This document shows, one piece after another, positions 1 through 12,359 of a stretch of 64,000 bases of DNA. The position numbers and the translations under genes were made by a program. Origin of the DNA: Saxidomus purpurata (lineage: Eukaryota; Mollusca; Bivalvia; Venerida; Veneridae); contig JAFMSR010000015.1 in the NCBI GenBank assembly GCA_022818135.1, positions 24,703,127 through 24,767,126 on the forward strand, read 5' to 3'. Each line of letters begins with the position of its first letter. Position 1 is the first letter of the stretch. The notes beneath the pieces were generated by a model. That model was not told where the DNA came from. It was given only the letters and a program-made list of their open reading frames with translations, and made no database searches.

Positions 1-52
1 AACATTACAACAAAACCAATCATATTTCTATATCAATACATCATTCTTATTT

Positions 53-1043
53 TTAGCTCACCTGGCTATGCCAGGGTGAGCTTTTCTGATCGATGATTGT
101 CTGTCGTCCGTCGTCCGTCAACATTTTGATTCAAATGACATCTCCTCTGAAACCTCTAGGCCAATGTTGATAAAACTATGCAGGAATGTTCCTTGCATGA
201 AGCTCTACCAAAATTGTTCAAAGAATTCCATTCCATGCAGAACTCTGGTTGCTATGGCAGCAAATAGGAAAAACTTTAAAAATCTTCTTCTCTGAAACCA
301 CAAGGCCTAGCCTAGAGCTTAGATATTTGGCATGTAGCATTGTCTAGTGGACCTCTACCAAGATTGTTCAAATTATGACCCCCGGGTAAAAATTGACCAC
401 GCGTGGGTGGGCACTTAGTTTTTGCATAGGCATATAAAGGAAAAACTTTAAAAATCTTCTTCTCTGAAACCACAAGGCCTAGCCTAGAGCTTAGATATTT
501 GGCATGTAGCATTGTCTAGTGGACCTCTACCTAGATTGTTCAAATTATGACCCTCGGATAAAAATTGACCCCGGGGGGGTGGTCACTTAGTTTTGCATAG
601 GAATATATAGGAAAAACTTTAAAAATCTTCTTCTCTGAAACCACAAGGCCTAGAGCTTAGATATTTGGCATGTAGCATTGTCTAGTGGACCTCTACCAAG
701 ATTGTTCAAATTATGACCCTCGGATCAAAATTGACCCCACACGGGGGGGTCACTTAGTTTTACATAGGCTTATAAAGTAAAAACTTTAAAAATCTTTTTC
801 TCTGAAACCACAAGGCCTAGAGCTTAGATATTTGGCATGTAGCATTGCCTAGTAGACCTCTTCAAAGTATGTTCAAATTATTCCCCTGGGGTCAAAATTG
901 ACCTGGGGGGGGGGGGATCATTTGTTTTACAAAGGCGTATATAGGAAAACTTATTTGGTATATAACATTATCTAGTGATCTTCCACCAGGCAAGTGGACT
1001 TGTACCAAGGTGAGCGATATAGGGCCATCTTGGCCCTCTTGTT
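53..1043 (+). repeat. TAGCTC-family tandem-core element, copy 1
   Basis: It begins with a head palindrome at 55-82 (AGCTCACC ... GGTGAGCT around TGGC/GCCA). A run of about 170-bp core units follows, recognisable by 'aggcctagagcttagatatt' and by 'caaattatgaccc' next to 'tcaaaattgacc'. It closes with a tail containing a second small palindrome (AGGGCCA/TGGCCCT) and ending CTCTTGTT. The same order recurs at least twelve times in the window on both strands, which defines a dispersed family. No transposase is present. It resembles the non-autonomous tandem-core elements described in bivalves (pearl or Helitron-like); that assignment is inference. Confidence 0.85.
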
Positions 1044-1661
1044 TCAAGTGTAGTAAATATAATGAAGAAGGCTGTTACATAAATGTAATGATAAAGTCTT
1101 GTTATTTGTGTACCTGTAAGTGGGACTAGGGGTATTAGGTATTAGGCCTACTAACATGAAACTTTTTGGTGTGAGCATTTAAGGTATAAGCTTTTATTCT
1201 TTTATGTGTACAATAAGTCAAATTCATTGCATAGTCAGCATAAAGAATTATATGGAACAGGGAGGATTAGCTCAGCTTTTGATGGGAAGACATGCTTAGT
1301 AAGATCTGTTGCGAAACGTTTACTATAGAAATACATGAAATGGAAATTTAGATGGTCAGTCATTTCTGACTTGCGTGCAACTTATAAATGTGTTTTGTCA
1401 GCATTGTTGTCAAGGTACCACAATTTAGACAAGCTTAGGGATAATATACCGAATCAGTGATTGATATATGTTACTTGTTGTCATTTGTGTTCCTTGTGAA
1501 ATATGTATGATATATAATTACCTGTGTAAATACATGTTGCATGTGAGTTGTATTCAGTCGTTCATAGTTTCAACGTTTTACCTGATTACATCAAATGATT
1601 TTCAAGTTGATCAAAGTACTGGAAGGTGTAGCTAGGCTATGATTAGTTTTAAATGATATTT
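1044..1661. other. AT-rich intronic stretch with nothing recognised
   Basis: No exon with usable splice sites, repeat family or RNA gene was seen. It lies upstream of the first supported exon of gene 1 and is probably intron. Confidence 0.4.
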
Positions 1662-2525
1662 TTATGCCCCCGAAGGGTGGCATATTAAAATCGCTCCGTC
1701 TGTCTGTCCGTCCGTCTGTGCGTCCCCACTTACAAATTTGTGTGCGGACTGTAACTTTGTCATGCATTGAAGAATTTTAAAATAACTTGGCACAAATGTC
1801 AAGCACATCAAGACGACGTGTCGGGTGCAAGACCCACATCCCTACCTCAAAGGTCAAGGTCACACTTACGAGTTTGAAGGTAATGGAATCCTCTATATAT
1901 GCACACATTCGTGTCCGGACTGTAACTTTGTCATGCATTGAAGGATTTTAAAATAACTTGGCACAAATGTCTAGCACATGAAGACGACGTGTCGCGTGCA
2001 AGACCCACGTCCCTACCTCAAAGGTCAATTCCACACTTATGAGTTTGAAGGTAATGGAATGCTCTATATATGCACACATTCGTGTCTGGACTATAACTTT
2101 GTCATGCATTGAAGGATTTTAAACTAACTTGGCACAAATGTTCAGCACATGAAGACGACGTGTCGCGTGCAAGACCCACATCCCTACCTCAAAGGTCAAG
2201 GTCACACTTATGAGTTTGAAGGTAATGGAATCCTGTATATATGCACACATTCGTGTCCGGACTGTAACTTTGTCATGCATTGATTCATTTAAAAATAACT
2301 TGGCACAAGTGTTCAGCACATCAAGACAATGTGTTGTGTGCAAGAACCATGTCCCTACCTCAAAGGTCAAGGTCACACTTAGTGTTTAAAAGTTATGTGC
2401 ATGGTAACTCTGTCGTGCATGGAAGGATTTTAAAATTAATTACCACAATTATTGAGCACATGGAGAGGACAAAGACTGTGAGACACGGGGGGGGGCATTC
2501 ATCACTTGTGAGGGACAGCTCTTAT
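1662..2525 (+). repeat. Tandem-core element with GCCCCCGAAGGG head hairpin
   Basis: The head hairpin ATGCCCCCGAAGGGTGGCAT is followed by a short (CTGT/CCGT) microsatellite and four core units of about 170-180 bp. Each unit carries 'ctgtaactttgtcatgcatt' and 'ctacctcaaaggtcaaggtc'. The end reads 'gagggacagctctta'. A second copy lies at 18121-18790 and an end fragment near 59676-59840, so this is a dispersed family. Confidence 0.8.
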
Positions 2526-2962
2526 TTCAATAGTTTTTGTTGTAAAAACTTTTAGTATGTAATATTTCAACATAATTATGCTATATTTGTAATTAATAGT
2601 GAATATAGGACATGCCAATAGTCTAATCACAAATTACTTTTGATAAAAACAACACTGATAAATTAAAAGTAGATGTAATATACTCTAGATACATGCTTTA
2701 TATTTCTCCCTTCTCAGATGTCAATGCTAGTTATGGAAAAGAATTTGTTGTAGAGTTATATATATTATATAATATATTAACAGGTGTTTTTAATGTTACA
2801 GAGATCTTACATATTTGTAAAGCGCTTTTTTCAGTGAACAAATAAAGTCATGAGATATTAGTATAGTTTAAACAAAGCACATTTCCTATGTTACCTAGGT
2901 TATTTGTGTGCAGAGTGTCTATTTGTTGAAATGTTGTATTATTTTATTTTTTTCACCAACAG

Positions 2963-3061
2963 CCTCCTGTTCAGCCAAAGCCTGCAAGACCACAGTCTGT
3001 GGGTGACATGCCTCAGCTCTCTGTCAGCTTAACAACTGCCATCCTACCTTTACTGGTACAG
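2963..3061 (+). CDS. Gene 1 exon: Pro-rich segment
   Basis: It encodes 33 residues in phase 0, beginning PPVQPKPARPQSVGDMPQ and ending LLVQ. A long pyrimidine tract precedes the AG, and the donor is gtaaga. Confidence 0.65.
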
Positions 3062-5000
3062 GTAAGAACTATGAACTGTCATGTAATGGTAAGAATTGTA
3101 AAAAGTGTCAAAAACCCGTTTACTTATACAGGCAAGAACCCGGACTTAAAATTATATTGGTTGAAAATGTCATAATTGTAAATGTGGATATGTGTATTTA
3201 CTTGCAAAGTTAAGAAATTTAAATGCTGAAATTTTACGAACATTTAATTGTACAGATAACAACTGTGTTAATATGCTCGTGGTATAGAAAATCATGTTAA
3301 AGACTCCTGATTTAATAACTATACATCTGAACGCCTGTCTGTATTTTGTTCAACAATAAAATACAGGGAGATATTTAGTTCTACTTAAATGAACACTACT
3401 TCCAATTAAATGACAAATTCCTGACTGTATTGCTTTGAACAATAAAATACAGGGAAATTTTTATTATTTCTTAAATGAACAGTACTTCCAGTTAAAAGAC
3501 GAATTCCTGTCTGTATCTTATTAAACGATAAAATACAGGGAGATATTTATTATTTCTTAAATGAACACTACTTCCAGTTAAAAGACGAATATAGAGAAGA
3601 GTATCGTCGGAATGGTCGTCCAGTGCAGAGAACAGAGGCTGCGGAGGAGTTGAAGAATGCTTTTGACCTTGCCGAGAGGTCATGTCCTGGTATTGCTGAC
3701 GACCTGGTTACAGGCATCCTCGGCAAACTTGGTAGTCTGTCTTTGCCGGAAGGTGACATACGACGAGCAGTAGATAGAGTAAAGAGGTGAGAAAAGTTGA
3801 TAATATAAGTAAAGTCTTATGTAAACAATATATGAAAATGCATGTCACACTTTATTTGTTGAAAATTGTAAGAATTATGAAATACAGTCCAACCTCTCTA
3901 AACAACACCTTCGAAGAGGAACAACCTCTCTACAAAGACAGATGTTTTATTTCCTCTCCCCACCAAACAAAAATTGAAATTCCCTTTGTTGTGGAGAGGT
4001 TGGACGGTAAAATTAAAACATTTAATACTCATGTGAAATCTCGTGAAATTGCTATAGTTTGAAATTTCATAGAGGATAATTGTTGGTTTTGGTGTAAGAT
4101 CACGTTATAATTTCACCGAGTGGGCACCAAAAGTGATATATTCACGAAAATAACTACTTATGGTGTTAACGAGTGAAATTATCGTGATATGACATCGATA
4201 CCAACAATTTTTCTGTTTATTTTATGTCTCTAACTCTACTTCTGTTGAGTTTATTTCAATAAAATGTCAAAAATCGCGGGAAACGTCACCAGAAAGCATC
4301 GCAAAAAGTGACGTCATTTTAGCGACGTCATCGTCATATGGTTTCTGGGATTCATTATGCTCGGTATACTTTTTGACCTTAATCTGGGTAACAGATTTTG
4401 AAAATTTTCACTGCGTGAACAGTAAGTTTATAGGAATATAATCCACCGTTAGATTTCGATAAACCACCGAAAAACATAAAATAGTATCTTATATTTAATT
4501 CAATAGATGATGTGACATTAGGAGAAAAACAAGTACTGTAAATTGGGGTATTTTCGCATGACGCAATTTGTGAGAAGACAAATTTGCTGGTGAAAGGAGA
4601 ATTCTTTAATAGTAAATCTATGTGAAATTAATCTTTCGTAATATTTTTTAATAAGCGAAGAGAGAAATCTTAAAAAATTAATTCATCGCCTACGTAACCC
4701 AGTTTACAGTAACTATTTTGTATTTCTGTTTTCCTTCCTTCAGACAGCCTGATGTCTGAAATTGTGTGGAAAGATATTATTTCTCTTCAGCCCTTTAAAA
4801 GATGAGACTTGATTTGCAGAATAGTTTTATAGATTGGGACAAAAAATTTGGATAAAGACAAAAAAATCTGGAAAAATTAGATTCGCAAAGCAAAATTCGG
4901 GAAGAGTTATTGAATTGGCAGTTACTGTATATTGTGTAGATTCAAAAACTATTTTCTATTGAATGAAAGTGTACTATTTTCTACTTTCAGACCAGTCTAG
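2963..5000 (+). CDS. 3' end of an unidentified gene (three exons, partial at 5' side)
   Basis: Exons 2963-3061, 3578-3786 and 4991-5000 join in one open frame: 99 nt (phase 0), 209 nt (leaves 2 nt), then 1 nt to complete an Arg codon, Pro, Val and TAG. All boundaries are GT-AG (donors gtaaga and gtgaga; acceptors accaacag, cttccag and tttcag). The visible 105 residues start Pro-rich (PPVQPKPARPQSVG). They continue into a charged, probably helical stretch (LKDEYREEYRRNG ... AAEELKNAF) and end VKRPV. I do not recognise the family; there is no signal peptide, membrane segment or zinc motif. Upstream exons lie outside the window or were missed. The middle exon overlaps an 86-bp tandem repeat at its start. 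Splicing logic is convincing; function is unknown. Confidence 0.65.
3335..3592 (+). repeat. Three tandem 86-bp units spanning an intron-exon junction
   Basis: Units at 3335-3420, 3421-3506 and 3507-3592 share 'aaaatacaggg', 'cttaaatgaac' and 'cttcca'. Units 2 and 3 both contain the acceptor CTTCCAG followed by TTAAAAGACGAAT. In unit 1 the AG has become AA. Only the acceptor of unit 3 opens onto the long frame. Confidence 0.85.
3578..3786 (+). CDS. Gene 1 exon: charged helical segment
   Basis: It encodes 69 residues plus 2 nt, from LKDEYREEYRRNG to RRAVDRVK. It is GC-richer than its surroundings, as expected for coding DNA. The acceptor is the third copy of a tandemly repeated site; the donor gtgaga starts at 3787. 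Confidence 0.7.
3883..4009. mobile_element. Short MITE with TACAGTCCAACC-type ends
   Basis: The left end TACAGTCCAACCTCTC and the right end GAGAGGTTGGACGGTA are imperfect inverted repeats over about 25 bp, bounded by TA on both sides. That is consistent with a Tc1/mariner-type MITE. There is no coding capacity. Confidence 0.6.
4078..4209. mobile_element. Palindromic MITE with AATTGTTGG ends
   Basis: The left arm AATTGTTGGTTTTGGTG continues to ATAATTTCAC. Its imperfect reverse complement, GTGAAATTAT, leads to CACCAACAATT-like sequence at the right end. The unit is about 132 bp and could fold on itself almost completely. No target duplication was identified. Confidence 0.55.
4991..5000 (+). 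CDS. Gene 1 terminal exon, coding part
   Basis: After acceptor ctactttcag the first base completes an Arg codon; then CCA GTC TAG. The phase matches the donor at 3787, giving the C-terminus VKRPV. Such a short final coding piece is weak evidence alone, but the phase agreement and good polypyrimidine tract support it. Confidence 0.5.
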
Positions 5001-7339
5001 TAATTAGTGAAGTGTGTTTCATCGTCCATCATACCTTTTCCATTCCATAATGTGTACATATATCTTCGTACCAAGTTCAAGCTGGTTGCAGGCTGCACAG
5101 CATTCTTGTCAGCATTGGGAACCAGTTGGATCCAAAAATTCTTGCAGGGTTATCTACCTTGCTATATATCAAGTGACCACAGATAGTGGCGTGTTAGATA
5201 CAATGTCATATATACATTTAACATCATAAAATTCCAGGAGGAATTTGTTAAAAAAAAGAGATAAGCGCTGTGCCAATATTCATGAAAAACTGATTAAGTG
5301 GAAGCGTTCACACAGCTGTTACAGTGTGGGAATCGGACAATCACATGTTCATTGACCAGAGAGCCGAGATACTTGGCGAGATGATTACATGTTACTAGCT
5401 GAACAATTTCTTTGCTACAGAAATTGACTGGCAGAAAACTGGATTTGTTACCCTTTACAGTTGTATTGGAAATAATGTGCCAATTGTAATGAAACTTTGT
5501 TGGTAGCGCTGTGTTGAATTTGTGAGATACAGACATATTTCATAATCAGGTTAAGGATTTAATGCTATTGAGGTATTTATGTCCTTGTTTAGAAGCAGTT
5601 TTATATTGAACTTCTTGACAGTAATTTTCATTCTATTTGTCTTTTTTTTTTATACCCTTTGTATTTATTATCAAAATTCATTAACATTGTGACAAAAAAT
5701 ATTGCAAGGAAAGCGTGTGCCAAAGCTTTGGTGGATAGAATTCTTACACACAAATTTATACATGATAAGTTTGTGTATCAGCTTCAGTGATAATGTTAGG
5801 GAATTGCTTCTTGACAAGATATCTGCTCCTTTGCTATTTAGGTTTCACTAAGTGTGAAAAAGTCAAGAACATAGTTTTGTGGACATACTTCATATGTCTT
5901 TGTATAAACTGTAAAAAAAGCTCAACAAACAAAAACATTTTTTGTGAGACAAGTAAGTTCTGAATTAGTTTACAGTATAGCTAGGTTTTGTTAGTAGCAA
6001 AGCCGTAGTAAAAGACAAAATATGCTAGATTTCTTTGTGGAAAGTTCATACTGGAGTAGGTCTATTTTGACCTACATCTACTTGTTACTAAATGTCTATT
6101 TCTTTACAATTTTATTAAAGAAAATCATTCCATTATACTTTGTTATATAAAGTGGTTCCATTGATGTTTGTGGCTATGTGGCTACTAGTTCTTGTCCAAA
6201 GCTTATAACTATTTCCCATAACATAAGTTTCAGATTGCTGGCTTTTGATTGGTCAGTCTCAAAAATCCCTTGTATGTGATTGGTAAATTTAGAGACCGAG
6301 CTGAATTTAGCCAATCGGATCAAATTAATGGCAGAGTAATTTTTTTTTACTCCTAGTAAACCATCTTATGGTCAAGGATTTTTTTAGATATTAGACATTA
6401 TTTGAAAAATATATTCAGCGACTTGTTTTAGATGTTGGTTGCCATAAGTACTGCATATTTTTCCTGTTGTTTAATTCCATTCCTTAAATCAACGTAACAG
6501 CTTCCTCTGTGTTACATAACAGAATACTGGTACTTATGTAATGTCTCCGTTGCTGTCCTATGCAAATAAATGTTGTTAACTGCATGTGTGACATTCTCAA
6601 AACATTCATATCAGTTAATAATGTATGCAGTAATTTATTCATCGAATACATTCTGTGTCTGTACTTGTAGTAGTTAGTACAAACTTCTGTATATCTTAGT
6701 TTTTACTAAGCTTGTAATAAAATTGTTTTCTTATTTACTTACAAATGAAATGAATAATAATTTGAATTGGGATGGGTGGAGTTGTTTGTAATATTTACTG
6801 TTTCAAGTTTATAACACTTCCTGTTACTTAATGATATACTTGCTCCAGTATGTTTATTATTAACTCTTCTGAACCAGATTCTGCATCAAGCTTCACCAGC
6901 CGCAACCTCCCATATTAGGTCAAACCAACTAAGTAACCATACGTTTTAAGAATAATTCATATAGATACATATACAGGAATAAAAAGTGGACAGAAAATGG
7001 CCAGACAATGGGGTAACATTCCGTTGGTTAATATAGAACGAGACCAATTGAAAACTTGATCAAAGAAAAAGGGAAAGTTTAATCAAGATTCAAAATTGCC
7101 ACGTAAGGCAGGGAATGGCCTAAGTTGATCAAATTTTATGTGAAGCATCCTTCCCTTGACCTTACTTCAGAGTTTTTCTTATTAATGTGTTCATATTTTT
7201 GTATACCAAGGTTGATAAAAAATTGATCATGATGTGTAAAGAAATGAAGAAACTCGCACTAACAGACATTGCTGCATTGATCTAGGTCAAACAGATGTTG
7301 CACATGTTAGCATTTTAGTGCCAAAGGCAAGACATTTTT
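5001..7339 (+). other. Probable 3' UTR of gene 1, then intergenic DNA
   Basis: No coding exon was seen. Candidate polyadenylation signals AATAAA occur near 6565 and 6716; either could end the transcript, which cannot be decided from sequence alone. The small frames at 5014-5229 and 5294-5536 look like chance. Confidence 0.35.
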
Positions 7340-8254
7340 AACCAGGTTTTCCGAAGGAAAAATCCTGGTTATTAGAATGAGGTATGTCGGCGGGCGGGCG
7401 GGCGTAAACAATTTCTTCTGTGCGCAACCCCTACATTTCTCAACGGATTTCAACCAAACTTTCACAGAAGTATTGTCATGAAGTGCCCTGGCGCATATTG
7501 TCGGGGTTTTGTGATTTGGTCATTTTTGACAGAATTATGGCCCTTTGTTTTTTTTCACATATGTAATTCTTCTGTGCGCAACTCCTACACTTCTCAAGGG
7601 ATTTCAACCAAACTTTCACAGAATTGTTGTCACCAAGTGCCCTGGCGCATATTGTCGGGGTTTTGTGATTTGATCATTTTTGACAGAATTATGGGCCTTT
7701 GTTTTTTTCCACATAATGTAATATATATAGAGAAATACTCTTCTGTGTGCAACTCCTACATTTCTCAAGGGATTTCAACCAAACTTTCACAGAACTATAA
7801 TTGTGAACTAAAGAATTTTGAATTCTTTGAATGTTCTGCCCCTGGTTGTCCGTCCGTCCGTTAGCAATTTTGTGTCTCCTTATTTAAGTATATATAAAAG
7901 GGAGAATACTTATTACTGTCTATTTTTTTAAAATAATTTTTGCCTGAATTATGGCCCTTTGCTTTTTTTCCACATATGTTATATACAGAAGAATACTGTC
8001 ACGTGCCCACTTCCTCCTACATTTCTCAAGATATTTAAACCAAACTCTCACAGAACTGTTGTCATCAAGTGCCCACGTGCATATTGTCTGGGTTTTGTGT
8101 TTGGATCAATTTTGCCTGAATTATGGCCCTTTGCTTTTTTTACACATGTAATATATAGAAGAAGACCTTTGTTTCTTTTTCACATTATGTATATCTACTG
8201 ACTTTAAAAACACATTTGCGCTCGGCCAGCAGACTGGAAAATGAAAACCTGGTT
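7340..8254 (+). repeat. Tandem-core element with AACCAGGTTTTCC head hairpin
   Basis: The head AACCAGGTTTTCC pairs with its own downstream GGAAAAATCCTGGTT, and the far end GAAAACCTGGTT is the inverse of the head. A GGCGGGCGGGCG microsatellite follows the head. Degenerate core units then repeat 'ttctcaagggatttcaacca' and 'gaattatggccctttg'. Frames inside (for example 7478-7864) repeat with the unit and are not genes. Confidence 0.8.
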
Positions 8255-9544
8255 TTGTGACAATTTCCTGTCACTCGTTTTTACTAGAAGCTTGGTTTTA
8301 AGAAATGGTGACAGATGATGAATATAGTGAATCATTTAACAGCTGTTTTTGAAGATTGCATGATAGGGAATTAGCTGTTCGGTTTATAACTTATAAGTCA
8401 GTAGTTATGTATTTGAAAAATACTGAATGTGGTACTGAAATAAAGCGTTTACATTTTTTCATTGTTCTGTATAACTGTATTTCTCCTGTATTTTACCTGG
8501 GAAATCATTTAACTTAAAAATCAAATTAGGTATTATAGTGGTCCTAGGAAGTATATAGTCTAGATTTTAATAGTAGTTATAAACAAGTGTGCAAGTGTAG
8601 AAGAAGGAATAGTCATTACTATATGAGGGTCACAGGGCGGCAGTGTCTTTTATAGCGAGTTAAAGGTTGCAATTATTTTGATATCGTTGGCATAACATAC
8701 AGAATTACTTGTATGGACAGATACATCTGCAGTAACTTTACTTTAAGAATGTTTTATTTTTGGAGCAAGCTGAGATCTTTCCTTGGAAAAGATTAATCTT
8801 CCAATCAAATTCACTAAAACTCGCACTAGCACATTGTAGCCTTGAGGCCGTTATGTAGAGACTATTCTAAGGTTAAAAGCATGATAATGCTAATATAACA
8901 TTAATTGAATGTGAAATCACAGTTTATTTATTATAAATGAAGTTTTCAACTGAAATTTTTATTTACTTGGAATCTTGAAAGTGAATGACATTGTGCCAAC
9001 ATTGAAAATGATGGAACAGAATATACTATTGATTACACATGGTCATGAATCAAACATATTACTTTTTGGTGTCAAAAACACAAAATTTATTGAAATTTTC
9101 AGGATAAATAAAATTTATAGCCAATCCAAATATACTCTTCTTTGGCATCTTCAATCTGCCTTGGTCTCATTAGGTAAAAACTGTATATACTAATACACAA
9201 GTACACAAGTTGCATCTGTATTTAAATGGAATATTTGTTTGATGTTTTTTCAGTTGTGTCATTATGTTACCTCAGATCTGTGTGAATAAGCATTCCGAAT
9301 ACCTGTAGCTGTCGCCAAAAAAATTAAAATAATCATCAATAGAAAACTGACTGTTTTGTGTACCTGAATATAGAAGTTTTACCAACAGTTAAAAAATAGG
9401 AGCAATATTTTGTAAAAGCCAGAAATTTTTTTATTCTTATTTATTTGAGTACACAATTTGATGTGTACATGTACTGCTATTTCAATACAGTCTGACCTAT
9501 TGAGAGCTTTCTTTAGATGTTCAGTCTCGGTTGTATTGCTGTTT
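8255..9544. other. Intergenic, nothing recognised
   Basis: AT-rich DNA with no convincing exon, RNA gene or repeat family. The frame at 8975-9193 has no family resemblance and no splice context. Confidence 0.35.
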
Positions 9545-10603
9545 TTAGCTCACCTGGCACAAAGTGCCAGAGTGAGCTATTAGGATCGCATTCCGTCCGG
9601 GGTCCGTCATACATCTGTCCACCATTTCCTTCAAACGACATCTCCTCTGAAACCACTGGGCCAGTAGTGATGAAACTTTGCAGGGATGTTCCTTGCATGA
9701 AGCTCTATCAAAGTTGTTCAAAAAATTCCATTCCATGCAGAACTCTGGTTGCTATGGCAACAAATAGGAAAAACTTAAAAAATCTTCTCTGAAACCACAA
9801 GGCCTAGAGCTGAGATATTTGGCATGTAGCATTGTCTAGTAGACCTCTACCAAGATTGTTCAAATTATGACCCCCGGGTCAAAATTGACCCCGTGCGGGT
9901 GGTCACTTAGTTTTGCATAGGCTTTATATAGGAAAAACTTAAAAAATCTTCTTCTTTGAAACCACAAGGCCTAGAGCTGAGATATTTGGCATGTAGCATT
10001 GTCTAGTGGACCTCAACCAAGATTGTTCAAATTATCACCCCCTAATCAAAATTGACCCCACACTTTTACATAGGCTTATATATTGGAAAAACTTTAAAAA
10101 ATCTTCTTCTCTGAAACCACAAGGCTTAGAGCTTAGATATTTGGCATGTAGCATTTGCTAGTGGACCCCTAGCAAAATTGTTTAAATCATGATCCCTGGG
10201 TCAAATTGACCCCGCCCGGGGGGAGGTCACTTGGTTTTGCATAGGCTTATATAGGAAAAACTTAAATAATCTTCTTCCCTGAAACCACAAGGCCTAGAAA
10301 TTAGATATTTTGCATGTAAAAATGCCTATTGGACTTCTACCAAGATTGTTCAAATCATGACCCCCAGGTCAAAATTAACCCTTCCAGGTGGAGGGGGCGA
10401 GCGGAGGGAGGTGACTTGATTTCACTTAGGCTTATAGGGAAAACTTAAAAAAACAAGAAGGCTGACAGGCAGAGAATAGATATTTGGAATGTTACTTAGC
10501 ATTGTGTAGTGGACAGCTACGAATTATGTTAGAATCATGAGCCCTTGTATTATAGCCAATGGTAGACAGGTGAGCGATATAGGGCCATCATGGCCCTCTT
10601 GTT
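9545..10603 (+). repeat. TAGCTC-family element, copy 2 (subfamily B)
   Basis: The head hairpin is the variant CACCTGGCAC AAA GTGCCAGAGTG, and the tail is the variant 'tagccaatggtagacaggtgag' before the common end. The same head and tail pair recurs at 60826-63030. About five core units lie between. Confidence 0.85.
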
Positions 10604-11487
10604 CCACTTTCCTCAAATAAAACTACCAAGATATTTGTAACAATTATTCAAGATTTTTCTATGAAAGTTGCTTCAATAGAAGAAATACTAACTGACATTT
10701 CCTAAAGATGGTTGTACTAGACTTATATACAAGAATACAATATGAAACCTGGTTTTTTTTTTTCATGAGAGCCCTTCTAAACGACTCTTGTTCACATGTA
10801 TCAATAGAAAAAAAGAAGCTAGATAGCTCTTGAGTTGAACACATAAATGTATTTCAACTTTTATTTCTGTCTACTTAATCAGTCTGTCCACAGATACTTG
10901 GTTGAAAGTTGCTTTTTTTTTCTTCCTTTTTACGAAAATAGAACTTGTTTGTGTGATAAAGTTATGTAGAGTGGAATATTTTATTTTGTTACATGGGTGA
11001 TGTACAGAGTTCTTACGAATTATAATGTTATTATTACTGCATACAAGTTAACTACATTTCATACTTAAGGAATGGATCTGTTTATTTTTACACTATATCT
11101 GTTGTTAAAAATGTATAATACAAATATCAATGATAATAAAATGTATAAGACTTAATGTGTTTTTAGTGATACAACCTAATTCCCACTGATAACTTGAAGT
11201 ATGCAAGATTCTTGTACTGTTCTGAAATTTCAAATCAATGTAATTGAACAATGTTTCTTCCGCACAATATCATAATAGATCTACTTCAGTTATAATACAT
11301 TGCTGATGCAGAAGTGATGTCAATTTGTGTTTCATTTCCGTAGTAACACCTAGTAATGATGCACAAATGTCCACTACTGGATTTCTGACTTACGAGTCCC
11401 CCCCCCCCCACCCCCGTCGAGCACATTTACCTTTTGAATCCTTCCCTTTTAATCCAGGCCGATAGGTATATACGGCAACCACCATTA
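10604..11487. other. Intergenic, nothing recognised
   Basis: AT-rich, with a poly-C run near 11400. No exon or element was identified. Confidence 0.3.
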
Positions 11488-12117
11488 TTAGCTCACCTGG
11501 CTATGCCAGGGTGAGCTAATCTGATTGATGATTGTCCGTCCTCCGTCAACATTTTGATTTAAATGACGTCTCTGAAACCTCTAGGCCAATGTTGATAAAA
11601 CTATGCAGGAATGTTCCTTGCATGAAGCTCTACCAAAATTGTTCAAAGAATTCCATTCCATGCAGAACTCTGGTTGCTATGGCAACAAATAGGAAAAACT
11701 TAAAAAATCTCTGAAACCACAATGCCTAGACCTTAGATATTTGGCATGTAGCATTGGCTAGTGTACCTCCACCAAGTTTGTTCAAATTATGACCCCCAGG
11801 TCAAAATTGACCCTGCACCGGGGGTCACTTAGTTTTACATAGGCTTATATAGGGAAAACTTTAAAAATCTTTTTTCTGAAACCACAAGGCCTAGAGCATA
11901 GATAATTGGCATGTAGCATTGCCTAGTAGACCTCTTCAAAGTTTGTTCAAATTATGCCCCTGGGGTCAAAATTGACTTTGCCCAGGGGGGATCATTTGTT
12001 TTACAAAGGCGTATATAGGAAAACTTATTTGGTATATAACATTATCTAGTGATCTTCCACCAGGCAAGTGGACTTGCACCAAGGTGAGCGATATAAGGCC
12101 ATCTTGGCCCTCTTGTT
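11488..12117 (+). repeat. TAGCTC-family element, copy 3 (subfamily A)
   Basis: It has head GCTCACCTGGCTATGCC, three core units and the tail 'ccaccaggcaagtggacttg' before CTCTTGTT. It is a short, full-structure copy. Confidence 0.85.
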
Positions 12118-12359
12118 CAACTAGCTGGCAACTCGCCATATCAGAGCTGATCCCTGCTTGGATTAGAAACTTCAACCTCCCAAGGCAGATGCCAGTACCA
12201 CTAGACATAGGGATACGGTCAATGAATATGTACAACTGTCTAAGCCAAGTACCTTGACCATGACCTACTTTTGTTCTATTGAAGTTGCAGGGAAGATAGT
12301 CTAGGACAAATAAAGATTGGAAGTATATTTCTCACATAATCCCGTGATGCTAGGTTATT

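Noticed and set aside
2119..2555. Overlapping frames on both strands
   Set aside because: They lie in tandem cores of the 1662 element and mirror one another.
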